Shown: piece by piece, positions 26,534 to 34,272 of the stretch
Position numbering within the stretch: the first letter of the stretch is position 1
Layout of the letters: the number at the start of each line of letters is the position of its first letter
Assembly: GCF_900176515.1 (NCBI RefSeq)
Contig: NZ_FWXV01000013.1
Location: 62,001 to 126,000 of the forward strand
Direction of reading: 5' to 3'
Length of the DNA: 64,000 bases
Source: Kibdelosporangium aridum
GTDB lineage: Bacteria; Actinomycetota; Actinomycetes; Mycobacteriales; Pseudonocardiaceae
The notes under the pieces: generated by a model
Told to the model about the DNA's origin: nothing
Database searches by the model: none
The model's input: only the letters and a program-made list of their open reading frames with translations
Translations under genes and position numbers: made by a program

Positions 26534-27010
26534 GTGGTGTTGGATGGCCCGGTGGCTGTACGACTTGATGCCGACACGGTGTCCTCGTTGGTAGGACCGG
26601 ACCTCGCCCGGATCGGGCGAGAACATCTCGACCAAGGCCGTGTCTTCGAACTCGGCGAGGATGACGGCGGCGTAGCGGCGACCGTGCTGGACTCCGCGCG
26701 CAAGGAATACGACGTCTGGGTCGGCGTAGTCAACGGCGCCCTGACCGGCGAATGCGACTGCGAAGACACCGAGGCCCCACTCTGCGGGCACGCCGTAGCC
26801 GTGACCCTCGCCGCCCTCGAGGACGGCATCCTGTTCACATCGGTGACCGAACAGGACGACGAGGACGACGAGGAACGGTTCGCCGAACTGGCCGCGAGCC
26901 TGACATTCGACCAACTGGTCGACCTGGTGGCCCGCCAGGCAGTCGCGGACCCCGACTTCGCCGACGACCTCATCGCCCTGGCCGAGGAAGACGACGAAGC
27001 CGAGGACTGA
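26534..27010 (+). CDS. SWIM zinc-finger domain protein
   Basis: The ~158-residue acidic protein carries a C-x-C...C-x-H arrangement, GECDCEDTEAPLCGHAVAVTLAAL, the SWIM zinc-finger pattern. A strongly acidic linker (EQDDEDDEER) and helical C-terminus ending EEDDEAED follow. SWIM domains bind nucleic acid or protein partners; in bacteria they often accompany SNF2 helicases, but none is nearby. A GTG at 26513 is also in frame, but it sits inside the loop of a perfect hairpin. GTG at 26534, seven bases after GAGGG, is therefore preferred. Confidence 0.75.
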   Translation: MVLDGPVAVRLDADTVSSLVGPDLARIGREHLDQGRVFELGEDDGGVAATVLDSARKEYDVWVGVVNGALTGECDCEDTEAPLCGHAVAVTLAALEDGILFTSVTEQDDEDDEERFAELAASLTFDQLVDLVARQAVADPDFADDLIALAEEDDEAED

Positions 27011-27053
27011 TCAGCAAAGGCCCACCCAGCCACCCGGAACGGCGCCAACCGCA

Positions 27054-27235
27054 GGCACGCCCGAAGAACGGTGAAGGCGCGCCCCAACAGCAATGAAGGC
27101 GCGCCCGAAGCCCAAGTGGAGGCGCACCAAAACCAAAAGCGAAGGCGCGCCCGAAGGACAGTGGAGGCGCGCCCCAAGCACAAAAGGCGCGCCAAAAGTG
27201 GTAGTCGGCGCGATTTTGTGTGGAGTGGCGCCGCA
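27054..27235. repeat. Imperfect ~22-bp tandem repeat with GGCGCGCC cores (array 1)
   Basis: GGCGCGCC or a one- or two-base variant recurs at 27054, 27076, 27098, 27121, 27144, 27166, 27186, 27207 and 27227, a spacing of 20-23 bp. The spacers are A/C-rich (CCCAAG, CCAAAACC) and not conserved as a block, so this is not a CRISPR array. The frames through it give low-complexity peptides and are not credible genes. The spacing is close to two helical turns. Confidence 0.75.
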
Positions 27236-27372
27236 AATAAGCTTGTCGGCGGGGCAGGGCCGCAGGTCCTGCCCGCTTTCCCTGTCCTTTGCGGCTGCCC
27301 CGAAAAAGACACAGCCTCCATGGAGACCACAGCGGCAGGAGCCAGGCTGGGTGCTCCACACCAAATCGCGCC
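27207..27372. repeat. Inverted repeat linking the two repeat arrays
   Basis: A 19-base segment at 27207-27225 (GGCGCGATTTTGTGTGGAG) recurs inverted at 27354-27372 with one mismatch. The 128 bp between have no credible gene. The pair joins the end of array 1 to the beginning of array 2. Confidence 0.6.
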
Positions 27373-27455
27373 GACCCCTCACAGCAGCGCGCCGAAAGCA
27401 ACCACAGCGCGCGCCGCGGCGACCCAAGAGCGCGCCGAAACCAACCAGCGCACTC
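27366..27455. repeat. Imperfect ~21-bp tandem repeat with GCGCGCC cores (array 2)
   Basis: Variants of GCGCGCC occur at 27366, 27387, 27409, 27430 and 27448, 18-22 bp apart, again with A/C-rich spacers. It looks like a continuation of array 1 after a short interruption and ends just before the stop of the SnoaL-like gene. Confidence 0.65.
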
Positions 27456-27458
27456 AAA

Positions 27459-27989
27459 TCAGGCGAGCCGACCCGGCAGCGGCGCCAACTTGTAAGCCTT
27501 CCAAAAGAACAAGTCCGCAGCATGCTGGTCCGAAGCGAAGTTAACCGCCTCAACGATCTTGCGGTTGCGAATCCGGAACCCCAGCGCCCAAAGGATATCC
27601 AACCCCTCAGGCCTCGTACTCCAGCCGCGATGCAGGTCAACAACCCAGTCGCCGTCCGCACCCAAAAAGATCGTCTCCGCCCGGAAACCGGCCTTACCCA
27701 GTTCACGAAAGAACGCCAGCACCTCATCGATGCCCAGCTTGGTCCCGGACAAGGGATGGTGGCCGGGAATAGTCCACCGAATATCGTTGGCGAAGAACCT
27801 CCGCAGCCTGTTGAGGTCCCCCGAACCGTACGCCTCGTAATAGTCCTTGATCAGCCGTACGTTCGGGTGCTCACCCTCTTGAGCGCTGGCCGCGGTGCCA
27901 GTGAGCAAGGAGCCCGCTGCCACCAGTCCCAGGCCACCACGCAACAGCCCCGCTCGCGACACGCCTGCCTGGTCTTCAGACGTCGTCAT
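27459..27989 (-). CDS. Exported SnoaL-like (NTF2-fold) protein
   Basis: The 176-residue protein begins with an export-type leader (SRAGLLRGGLGLVAAGSLLTGTAASA) lacking a true twin arginine. A SnoaL/NTF2-like domain follows: VRLIKDYYEAYGSGDLNRLRRFFANDIRWTIPGHHPLSG, KLGIDEVLAFFREL and VVDLHRGWSTRPEG. Members include polyketide cyclases, isomerases and non-catalytic binding proteins; which applies here is unclear. ATG at 27989 starts the leader. It is divergent from the LysR gene at 28111, its likely regulator. Confidence 0.82.
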   Translation of the reverse strand: MTTSEDQAGVSRAGLLRGGLGLVAAGSLLTGTAASAQEGEHPNVRLIKDYYEAYGSGDLNRLRRFFANDIRWTIPGHHPLSGTKLGIDEVLAFFRELGKAGFRAETIFLGADGDWVVDLHRGWSTRPEGLDILWALGFRIRNRKIVEAVNFASDQHAADLFFWKAYKLAPLPGRLA

Positions 27990-28062
27990 CAGTCAACTCC
28001 TGTCCTCGGAAACGACCCGGAACATCAACAAACCACGGGAACCGCACCCAAGACCAAGACCC

Positions 28063-28083
28063 ATGCTCATAACCTGGCCGCAT
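28063..28083. promoter_or_regulatory. Possible LysR-type binding site between snoaL-like and lysR genes
   Basis: ATGC (28063-28066) and GCAT (28080-28083) form a short interrupted dyad of LysR-box size in the 121-bp divergent region. It is about 30 bp upstream of the lysR start, the usual place for autoregulation. The dyad is short, so the call is tentative. Confidence 0.25.
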
Positions 28084-28110
28084 AGATCGCTCACCAAGGG
28101 GGACTTCAGG

Positions 28111-29007
28111 ATGGACGTCGACACCCGCGTCCTGCGTTATTTCGTCGCCGTCGCCGAGGAGCTGAGCTTCACCAGGGCGGCTGAGCGCCTGTTCGTCTCC
28201 CAGCCGGCACTGAGCAGGCAGATCCGGCAGCTGGAGTCGGACTTGAAGATCAACCTCTTTGCCCGGACGAGCCGGGAGGTCCGGCTGACGTCCGCGGGCG
28301 AGGCGCTGGTGCCCATCGCGAAGGGCATCATCGCGGACTGGCAGGCCGCGCAGCGCACGGCACGTGGCATCGCCGCACTGGAGTCGCGTGTACTGCGGAT
28401 CGGGTTCGAGGCGACTGGTGCGGGCCCACTGGCCACCAAGGCGCGCACGACCTTTGCCGCGCGTCACCCGGACGTGACGATCGAGCCGAAGCGGTTCGAC
28501 TGGGGCGGCGAGGTGGCGGCGCTCAGGGACGGCCTGGTGGATACGGCGTTTCTGTGGCTGCCGGCCGACACGACAGGCCTGCACACCGAGATCGTCGCGG
28601 TAGAGCAGCGCCTGGTCGGGTTCTGCGCGGCGCACCGGCTCGCCGCGAAGGACAGCGTGTCCATCATGGACCTGAAGGACGAGCCACTGATGTGGACGCG
28701 CAAAGCGCCGAAGCACTGGGTGGACTGGTGGGCGGTGAACCCCCGGCCGGACGGGTCGCAACCGGTGTGGGGCCCGGAGAACGACAACGTCGAGGAGATG
28801 CTGGAGCATGTCGCGGCCGGTGCGGGGGTCTGCATCAGCCCTGAGTCGATGGCCGCCTACTACGCCCGTCCCGACCTGGTGTGGCGCCCGATCATCGACA
28901 TCCCGCCGCTGCGCATCGCCCTGGCCCGCCCGGCGGCCAGCACCAATCCGCTGGTCGCCGCGTTCGCCGACGTGGTCAGTGAGCTGTCCGAAGTAGATCT
29001 CGCCTAG
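28111..29007 (+). CDS. LysR-family transcriptional regulator
   Basis: The 298-residue protein has the LysR winged helix at the N-terminus (LRYFVAVAEELSFTRAAERLFVSQPALSRQIRQLESDL) and a periplasmic-binding-like effector domain starting around residue 90 (VLRIGFEATGAG). ATG at 28111 is chosen because AAGGGGGA lies seven bases upstream; the frame is open further upstream but without a leader typical of the family. The gene is divergent from the SnoaL-like gene, so it probably controls it. The effector is unknown. Confidence 0.92.
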   Translation: MDVDTRVLRYFVAVAEELSFTRAAERLFVSQPALSRQIRQLESDLKINLFARTSREVRLTSAGEALVPIAKGIIADWQAAQRTARGIAALESRVLRIGFEATGAGPLATKARTTFAARHPDVTIEPKRFDWGGEVAALRDGLVDTAFLWLPADTTGLHTEIVAVEQRLVGFCAAHRLAAKDSVSIMDLKDEPLMWTRKAPKHWVDWWAVNPRPDGSQPVWGPENDNVEEMLEHVAAGAGVCISPESMAAYYARPDLVWRPIIDIPPLRIALARPAASTNPLVAAFADVVSELSEVDLA

Positions 29008-29105
29008 CCCGTTGGACCGCGGATCGCCACTCTGACGAGTGAATTTCGACGTCTCGGTCAGCGATTCGCTGGCCTCCGCAGTAATGACCGGGTAGGACAG
29101 CGGCC

Positions 29106-29726
29106 ATGCCGAGGTTTCCCCGCTGGTGGTTCTGGGCCGCCGTTGTGATCCCTGCCGTGATCACGGCGGTCGGGCTCGTCGTGCAGACGCCCGGGATCGA
29201 GCGCACGGTCGAAGCCGAGGCCAGGAAGGCCACGACCCAGGGCGACCTTGTCGTCGACGGCCGGGACGTGACCATCAGCGGAATCCCGGTCGAACAAGCC
29301 GCCAGGGTCGAACACGAAGTCGAAGCCGCGACCGGCGTCCGCGATGTGTCTGTTGTGGATCCTGAGCTGGCTCCGATGAGATTCTCCTTCATCGCCAACG
29401 AGATCACGGTCACCGGGTCCACCGAGCAGCAGGCCTGGCGGGACCAGTTCGTGCGGGCGATGAGCAAGCAAACGCACGGCCGCACGCTGATCGACGAGAC
29501 GAAAACCCAGCGCGGCACCGACTTCCCGATCACCACGAAGGCCGCCGAAGCAGTGGTGGCGTTGCTGTCCCAGCAGCCCGAAACGATGACGGTGGACGTG
29601 AAGCCTGGCCGGGTCACGGTCGCTGGCGTCATCGCCGACGAGGACCGCCGCAAGGCCATCGTCGCGGTGTTCAAGCGCTTGTTCGGCGACAAGACCGTGA
29701 TCGACCAGACGAAAACCAAGGAGTGA
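29106..29726 (+). CDS. Membrane-anchored BON-like protein (ArfA N-terminal-like)
   Basis: The 206-residue protein has one N-terminal transmembrane helix (WWFWAAVVIPAVITAVGLVVQ), then two BON-like repeats with the pattern GDLVVDGRDVTISGIPV...VRDVSVV and PETMTVDVKPGRVTVAGVIADEDRR. The layout resembles the N-terminal part of mycobacterial ArfA/OmpATb but without the C-terminal OmpA peptidoglycan-binding domain. It is therefore an envelope protein of unknown role. It is followed after six bases by an ArfC-like gene; the two look like an operon. Confidence 0.72.
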   Translation: MPRFPRWWFWAAVVIPAVITAVGLVVQTPGIERTVEAEARKATTQGDLVVDGRDVTISGIPVEQAARVEHEVEAATGVRDVSVVDPELAPMRFSFIANEITVTGSTEQQAWRDQFVRAMSKQTHGRTLIDETKTQRGTDFPITTKAAEAVVALLSQQPETMTVDVKPGRVTVAGVIADEDRRKAIVAVFKRLFGDKTVIDQTKTKE

Positions 29727-29732
29727 CATACG

Positions 29733-30080
29733 TTGCTGTGGCTCGCCGCCCAGGTCTTCTTGCTGTGCCTGGTCTCGTTCCTCGCCGGTGCGGGGATCAC
29801 GGTCCTCGCGTTGCGCCGGAGGCCCGAAATCCCCGCCGGCACGGGCGACACGGCCGACGAAGTCGTGACTGAGGATCTCGTGGAGGAGGAGGAAGTACCC
29901 GGGCAGCAGGCCGAGCCGGTGGTGATCAAGGCATCCAAGAAGTCGATGCGCTACCACACCCCGGACTCGCCGTACTACAACCGCGTCTCGGCCAGCCTGA
30001 CGTTCATCTCCCCTGAGGAAGCCGAACTCGCCGGCTACAAGGCGTGGAACGCCGAGAAGGTCACAGCGCCAACCGCCTGA
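29733..30080 (+). CDS. ArfC-like small membrane protein with sunset domain
   Basis: The 115-residue product has an N-terminal transmembrane helix (AAQVFLLCLVSFLAGAGITVLAL), an acidic linker, and a C-terminal motif KKSMRYHTPDSPYYNRVSASLTFISPEEAELAGYKAW. The last block has the YHTPDSPYY and F-x-S-x-E-E-A-x-x-A-G-Y features of the sunset domain in ArfC-like channel accessory proteins. The start is TTG at 29733, with AAGGAG at 29718-29723. Its 3' end overlaps the convergent enolase-family gene by 20 bases. Confidence 0.75.
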   Translation: MLWLAAQVFLLCLVSFLAGAGITVLALRRRPEIPAGTGDTADEVVTEDLVEEEEVPGQQAEPVVIKASKKSMRYHTPDSPYYNRVSASLTFISPEEAELAGYKAWNAEKVTAPTA

Positions 30081-31191
30081 CCTTCTCCTCGTCCACCTCG
30101 ATGCCCAACCCTGGCCCGGTCGGCACGTACGCAGTCCCGTCGGCGACCTTCACGGTGTCCCCGCCGACGTAGACCGAGTCGACGAACTGACGCCCGTTCA
30201 GGTCGACGGGTGTGGTGATACCGAAGGCCGCGAAGAGGTGCAACGAAGCGGCAAGCCCGATGTCCGAATCAGTCAGCCCGGATCCCATCAGCCGGACCCC
30301 GCTGTCCTCGGCGAGTTGCAGCAGCCGCCGCGACAACGTCAACCCGCCGCTGCGCTGGACCTTGGCGATCGCGATGTCCACGGCACCCAGCCGGACGAAG
30401 GTCGACATGTCCGACGGATGCCGCAAGCTCTCATCCAGCGCCACCGGCACCGCGGACAGGTCACGCAACCGCTGCAGCCCGGCGATGTCGTTGGCTGGCA
30501 GAGGCTGTTCGAAGGCCGTCACGCCGAAGTCTGCGAGCGCACGGGAAATCTGCACGGCCTCGGCCACCGAGTAAGCCTGGTTCGCGTCCACCCACAGCGG
30601 TGCCGAGCCAGCCGCGTTCCGCACTGCCTCGACGATCCGCAGATCCGTCGGGCCCAGCCCGATCTTGACCTTGAACGCCTGGTAGCCCAGGGACTGCCCT
30701 TCGGCCACGGCGTCCGCGACCTCCGCCGGGCCCTGACCGGAGACGACCCAGCCGAGCTGGATCGACGAAACCCGCCGTTGCCCCCACAACTCGCCGACCG
30801 AGACGCCGAGCGCACGCCCCAGCAGGTCGTGCAGCGCCACGTCCACCGCGGCCTTGGCCAGCGGGGCCCCGATGCTGAAGCCCCGGTTGATCGCCCGGTC
30901 GAAAGCCGAAGTCACGCCGTCGAGATCCCACGCCGGTCGTCCGACGATCGCAGGCGCCAGGTAGCCGTTGATCGTGCTGACGATCGACTCCTGCGTCTCA
31001 TAGGTCCACGCGGGGATCGGTGTCGCCTCGCCCCAGCCGAAGTGGTCGCCCGCGGTCACCTTGACCAGGATTCGCACGCTGGGCTTGCCCATCACAGCGA
31101 TGGCCCCACCCGATACGCCGAACGGACGCAACGTAGGCAGTGGCACGGCGAACGTCTCAACCCGGTCGATCGTCAGCCCGGCCAGCGTCAT
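30061..31191 (-). CDS. Enolase-superfamily enzyme (mandelate racemase/muconate lactonizing type)
   Basis: The 376-residue protein has the barrel residues of the MLE subgroup: FKVKIG (K-x-K base pair), WVDANQAYS, AFEQPLP and ALDESL as metal ligands, and IAKVQRSGGL with the second lysine. These enzymes abstract a proton alpha to a carboxylate; possible reactions are cycloisomerisation, racemisation or epimerisation, and the substrate is not evident. The gene overlaps the upstream lacI-type gene (ATGA) and so lies in its operon. Across the promoter is an ABC importer, which suggests uptake and catabolism of a carboxylated small molecule. Confidence 0.88.
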   Translation of the reverse strand: MTLAGLTIDRVETFAVPLPTLRPFGVSGGAIAVMGKPSVRILVKVTAGDHFGWGEATPIPAWTYETQESIVSTINGYLAPAIVGRPAWDLDGVTSAFDRAINRGFSIGAPLAKAAVDVALHDLLGRALGVSVGELWGQRRVSSIQLGWVVSGQGPAEVADAVAEGQSLGYQAFKVKIGLGPTDLRIVEAVRNAAGSAPLWVDANQAYSVAEAVQISRALADFGVTAFEQPLPANDIAGLQRLRDLSAVPVALDESLRHPSDMSTFVRLGAVDIAIAKVQRSGGLTLSRRLLQLAEDSGVRLMGSGLTDSDIGLAASLHLFAAFGITTPVDLNGRQFVDSVYVGGDTVKVADGTAYVPTGPGLGIEVDEEKVRRLAL

Positions 31192-32222
31192 GAACGTACC
31201 CTTCCCGTGCTTTCGCGGATCACCACTTCGCCCTCCACTCGGAGGATCCGGCTGCGCCGCCCGGAGTTCTCCCGCAGCGCCAGTTCCATCGCCCGTTCGC
31301 CCAGTTGCTCCAACGGCAACGCCACCGTGGTCAACGGTGGCGTCAGGTCCCGGACAATGGGAATGTCGTCGAACCCGGCGACCGACACATCACCCGGCAC
31401 CGACAAGCCGTTGTCACGCAACGCGGTCAACGCACCGATCGCCATCACGTCGGTCACCGCGAACACGCAGGTCGCCTGCAGCCCGCGGGAAATCAGCGAG
31501 GCCATGCCCGCATACCCACCGTCACGGGTGAAGCCACACTCCACAATGTCCTCTTCAGAGATGTGAACACCGGCGCCGGACAAGGCGTCCCGGAAGCCCG
31601 CGATCCGGTCGGCCACAGTGGTCAGTGCGCGCGGCCCGGCCAGAATGGCGAACCGGCGATGCCCCATTTCCAGCAACGCGTTCGCCAAAGCGGCTGCGCC
31701 CGAACGGTTTTCCGGCAGCACACTGTCCACCCGAAGGCTGCGGTGCCGTGACACAACTGCAACCCGGCCACCGCCGCGCAAGTATGGATCGAGTTCGGCG
31801 GCCAGGGAACGTTCCCACGCCTTGTCCTCGAAGCCTGAGCCGATCAGCAGAATCGCCGGGGCGCGCTGTGCCCGTAGCATCGAGACGTACGCGACCTCGC
31901 GATCGGCGTCCCGGAAAGTGCTGGCCAGCATGACAAGCAGTCCGTTGTCCCCAGCCACCTTCATGATTCCCCGTGCGATCACGGCGAAGTACGGGTCGCT
32001 GACGTCGTGGCAGATGACCCCGACCGTCCGTCTTGACGCGCCTGCGAGGGCCTGTGCGTGCGCGTTCGGCGCGTACGCCAGCCGTCCCGCCGCGTCCTGC
32101 ACGCGTTCGCGCAGGTCGTCGCGGACTTTCGCGGTGCCGTTGAGCACTCGGGACGCCGTCGCGGGGGACACCGCGGCGGCACGCGCGACGTCTTGCAACG
32201 TCACGTGTGTCCGTTCTGCCAT
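31188..32222 (-). CDS. LacI-family transcriptional repressor
   Basis: The 344-residue protein has the LacI helix-turn-helix at the N-terminus (VTLQDVARAAAVSPATASRVLNGTAKV) and hinge (LAYAPNAHAQALAGASRRTVGVI). The periplasmic-binding-like domain carries NRSGAAALANALLEMGHRRFAIL and VPGDVSVAGFDDIPIVRDLTPPLTTV. Its stop overlaps the start of the MLE gene. Three LacI-type palindromes lie between it and the divergent ABC transporter, so it most likely represses both directions and itself. The effector is unknown. Confidence 0.93.
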   Translation of the reverse strand: MAERTHVTLQDVARAAAVSPATASRVLNGTAKVRDDLRERVQDAAGRLAYAPNAHAQALAGASRRTVGVICHDVSDPYFAVIARGIMKVAGDNGLLVMLASTFRDADREVAYVSMLRAQRAPAILLIGSGFEDKAWERSLAAELDPYLRGGGRVAVVSRHRSLRVDSVLPENRSGAAALANALLEMGHRRFAILAGPRALTTVADRIAGFRDALSGAGVHISEEDIVECGFTRDGGYAGMASLISRGLQATCVFAVTDVMAIGALTALRDNGLSVPGDVSVAGFDDIPIVRDLTPPLTTVALPLEQLGERAMELALRENSGRRSRILRVEGEVVIRESTGRVRS

Positions 32223-32270
32223 TGGCTCTCCACTTCTTGACCCGCCGTGCCGGGCGTGTCTACTCTAGCG

Positions 32271-32286
32271 CAGAAAGCGCTTTCTG
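32271..32286. promoter_or_regulatory. LacI-type operator 1
   Basis: The 16-base sequence CAGAAAGCGCTTTCTG is a perfect palindrome with the central GCGC of LacI-family sites. It is about 50 bp upstream of the lacI start and one of three such sites in the divergent intergenic region. Confidence 0.8.
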
Positions 32287-32297
32287 AAAGCGCTTTC
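32286..32297. promoter_or_regulatory. LacI-type operator 2
   Basis: GAAAGCGCTTTC is a perfect 12-base palindrome whose centre is 13 bp from that of operator 1. The two sites share a flanking base, so two repressor dimers would sit on nearly adjoining faces. Confidence 0.78.
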
Positions 32298-32328
32298 TGA
32301 AGTGCGTGACAAGCGGTGCTAGCTGCGG

Positions 32329-32340
32329 GTAAGCGCTTTC
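32329..32340. promoter_or_regulatory. LacI-type operator 3 (imperfect)
   Basis: GTAAGCGCTTTC differs from operator 2 at one position. It lies 17 bp before the GTG of the permease gene, so binding there would block the importer operon. Confidence 0.65.
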
Positions 32341-32356
32341 ACGCACGAGGATTCCC

Positions 32357-33232
32357 GTGGCGGGAAGGCGGAGGGGCATGGCGGTAGAGAGCACGCAGGG
32401 CGCGCCGGCGGGGGTGGCCGAGCGCGATCGTGCAAGCACTGCTGAGCGGGCTCTTGGATTCATCCATCAGGCGTGGCGTCCGGTCGCGCTGCTGGCGTTG
32501 TTGTTCGTCGCCTGGTGGGTGATCACCGCAACCGGATTGGTCCAGCCCTATCTCGTCGCCTCGCCAGGGGACACGTTCTCGACCATCGCGGAGAAGTCCG
32601 ACTACTTCTGGGAACACACGTTCATCACGCTCTGGGAGACGGTGGCGGGCTTCCTGCTCGCGATCGTCGTCGGCGTGGTGACCGCCGTGATCATGGTGTA
32701 CTCCACGACACTCGAGCGCACGCTGTATCCCTTGCTGCTCTTCGCCCAGGTGATCCCGAAGATCGCGGTGGCCCCGTTGTTCGTGGTGTGGCTGGGTTTC
32801 GGCACCGAGCCGAAGATCCTCGTCGCGCTGCTGATGGCGTTCTTCCCCATCGTGATCTCGATGGTCACCGGGTTGAAGTCGATCGACCCGGAGATGCTGC
32901 AGCTCTCCGCGACGATGGGCGCCAGCCCGATGAAGACCTTCTACAAGATCAGGCTGCCTGCTTCGCTGCCGCATCTGTTCTCCGGCTTGAAGATCGGCGC
33001 CACGCTCGCGGTCACCGGTGCGGTGGTCGGCGAGTTCGTCGGGGCCAACGAGGGACTCGGCTACGTCATCCAGCAGGCGAACGGGAACTTCGACACGCCC
33101 ACCCTGTTCGCCGGTCTCGTCATCATGTCCGTCCTCGGCATCCTGCTCTTCGCTCTTGTCGAGGTGCTTGAATACTTCGTCCTCCCGTGGCACGCCAGCC
33201 GCCGTATCGATGCCGCTACGACCAGCATGTGA
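32357..33232 (+). CDS. ABC transporter permease (SsuC/TauC/ThiX type)
   Basis: The ~291-residue protein has six or so membrane segments and the typical binding-protein-dependent permease loop SATMGASPMKTFYKIRLPASLPHLFSGLKIGATLAVTGAVVGEFVGANEGLGYVI. That places it with importers of nitrate, sulfonate, taurine or pyrimidine precursors. It starts at GTG 32357 (GAGG six bases upstream) or possibly ATG 32378. It is the first gene of a three-gene importer, with substrate-binding protein and ATPase following closely. The third LacI-type operator is just upstream. Confidence 0.9.
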   Translation: MAGRRRGMAVESTQGAPAGVAERDRASTAERALGFIHQAWRPVALLALLFVAWWVITATGLVQPYLVASPGDTFSTIAEKSDYFWEHTFITLWETVAGFLLAIVVGVVTAVIMVYSTTLERTLYPLLLFAQVIPKIAVAPLFVVWLGFGTEPKILVALLMAFFPIVISMVTGLKSIDPEMLQLSATMGASPMKTFYKIRLPASLPHLFSGLKIGATLAVTGAVVGEFVGANEGLGYVIQQANGNFDTPTLFAGLVIMSVLGILLFALVEVLEYFVLPWHASRRIDAATTSM

Positions 33233-33247
33233 AAAGGGAGTTCCACC

Positions 33248-34270
33248 ATGAGGTTCCGCACGCTCCTCGCCACCGCTTCAGTGGCGGTGCTGGCACTGGC
33301 CGCCGGCTGCGGCGGATCGCAGCAACAGACCACCACCAACCCCGAGGGCAAGCAGCTCGACAAAGCCACCCTCATGCTGAACTGGTATCCGTACGGTGAG
33401 CACGCGCCGTTCTACTACGGCAAGGCGCAGAAGATCTACGAGAAGCACGGCATCGACCTGACCATCCAGGCTGGCCAGGGTTCGCAGAAGACCATCCAGG
33501 CCACCGCGGCCGGCCAGACCGACTTCGGCTGGGCGGACACGCCCGCGTTGCTGGCCGGTGTCGGCCAGGGCATGGCGGTCAAGAGCGTCGGTGTGTTCCT
33601 GCAGACCACGCCGTCGGCGGTGCAGTTCTTCAGCGAGAAGAACATCACCAAGCCCGAGGACCTCAAGGGCAAGACCATCGCGAGCACCGCCGGTGACGCG
33701 CTGAGCAAGACGTTCCCGGCGTTCCTGAAGGTCAACGGGCTGGCCGACTCGGACGTGAAGCTGCAGAACCTGGACGCCGCGGGCAAGATGGCCGCCGTGC
33801 TGTCCGGCCAGACCGACGCACTGCTGGGCTTCGCCACCGACCAGGGCCCGACGATCCAGGAGAAGGGCAAGAAGCCGGTGTCGTACCTGAAGTTCGCCGA
33901 CCACGGGCTGAGCTTCTTCTCCAACGGCCTGCTCACCTCGCAGAAGAACCTGTCCGACAAGAAGGACCTGGTGACCAGGATGGTCGCCGCGACAAGCGAG
34001 GCGTGGACGGCGGCGCAGTCGAACGCGAGCGCCGCGGTGCAGTCCATGAAGGGTGCTTCGGAGCAGCTGCCGTCCGAGACGGTGCTCACCGAGCAGTTCA
34101 ACGCCACGATCAAGCTGCTGCACACTTCGAAGACCACGGGCAAGGCGCCCGGGGTGAACGACGAGGCCGACTGGCGCGAAACGATCAAGGTGTTCGCCGA
34201 CGCAGGCGTGATCCAGAAAGCCCAGGAGCCGTCGGCGTACTGGGATGTCAGCTTCGCGCCGAAGGGATGA
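33248..34270 (+). CDS. ABC transporter substrate-binding lipoprotein (NMT1/THI5-like)
   Basis: The 340-residue protein has a lipoprotein signal with lipobox LAAGC (cysteine about residue 21), then an NMT1/SsuA-like domain. LMLNWYPYGEHAPFYYGKAQKIYEKHGIDLTIQAGQGS is the classic start of the family, as is GQTDFGWADTPALLAGVGQG. Family members bind pyrimidine precursors, sulfonates or nitrate. The particular ligand cannot be read from sequence, but the linked MLE enzyme hints at an organic acid. It sits 15 bp after the permease gene. Confidence 0.9.
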   Translation: MRFRTLLATASVAVLALAAGCGGSQQQTTTNPEGKQLDKATLMLNWYPYGEHAPFYYGKAQKIYEKHGIDLTIQAGQGSQKTIQATAAGQTDFGWADTPALLAGVGQGMAVKSVGVFLQTTPSAVQFFSEKNITKPEDLKGKTIASTAGDALSKTFPAFLKVNGLADSDVKLQNLDAAGKMAAVLSGQTDALLGFATDQGPTIQEKGKKPVSYLKFADHGLSFFSNGLLTSQKNLSDKKDLVTRMVAATSEAWTAAQSNASAAVQSMKGASEQLPSETVLTEQFNATIKLLHTSKTTGKAPGVNDEADWRETIKVFADAGVIQKAQEPSAYWDVSFAPKG

Positions 34271-34272
34271 GG

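Noticed and set aside
27054..27455. Possible CRISPR array
   Set aside because: The repeated core is only about 8 bases, units are degenerate, spacers vary around 12-15 bases, and no cas genes are present.
27011..27727. Minus-strand frame of 238 codons over the repeat tract
   Set aside because: Its sequence is a translation of the 22-bp repeats (GARLH, SGAPS-like units) and it runs antisense over the SnoaL-like gene region; treated as repeat, not protein.
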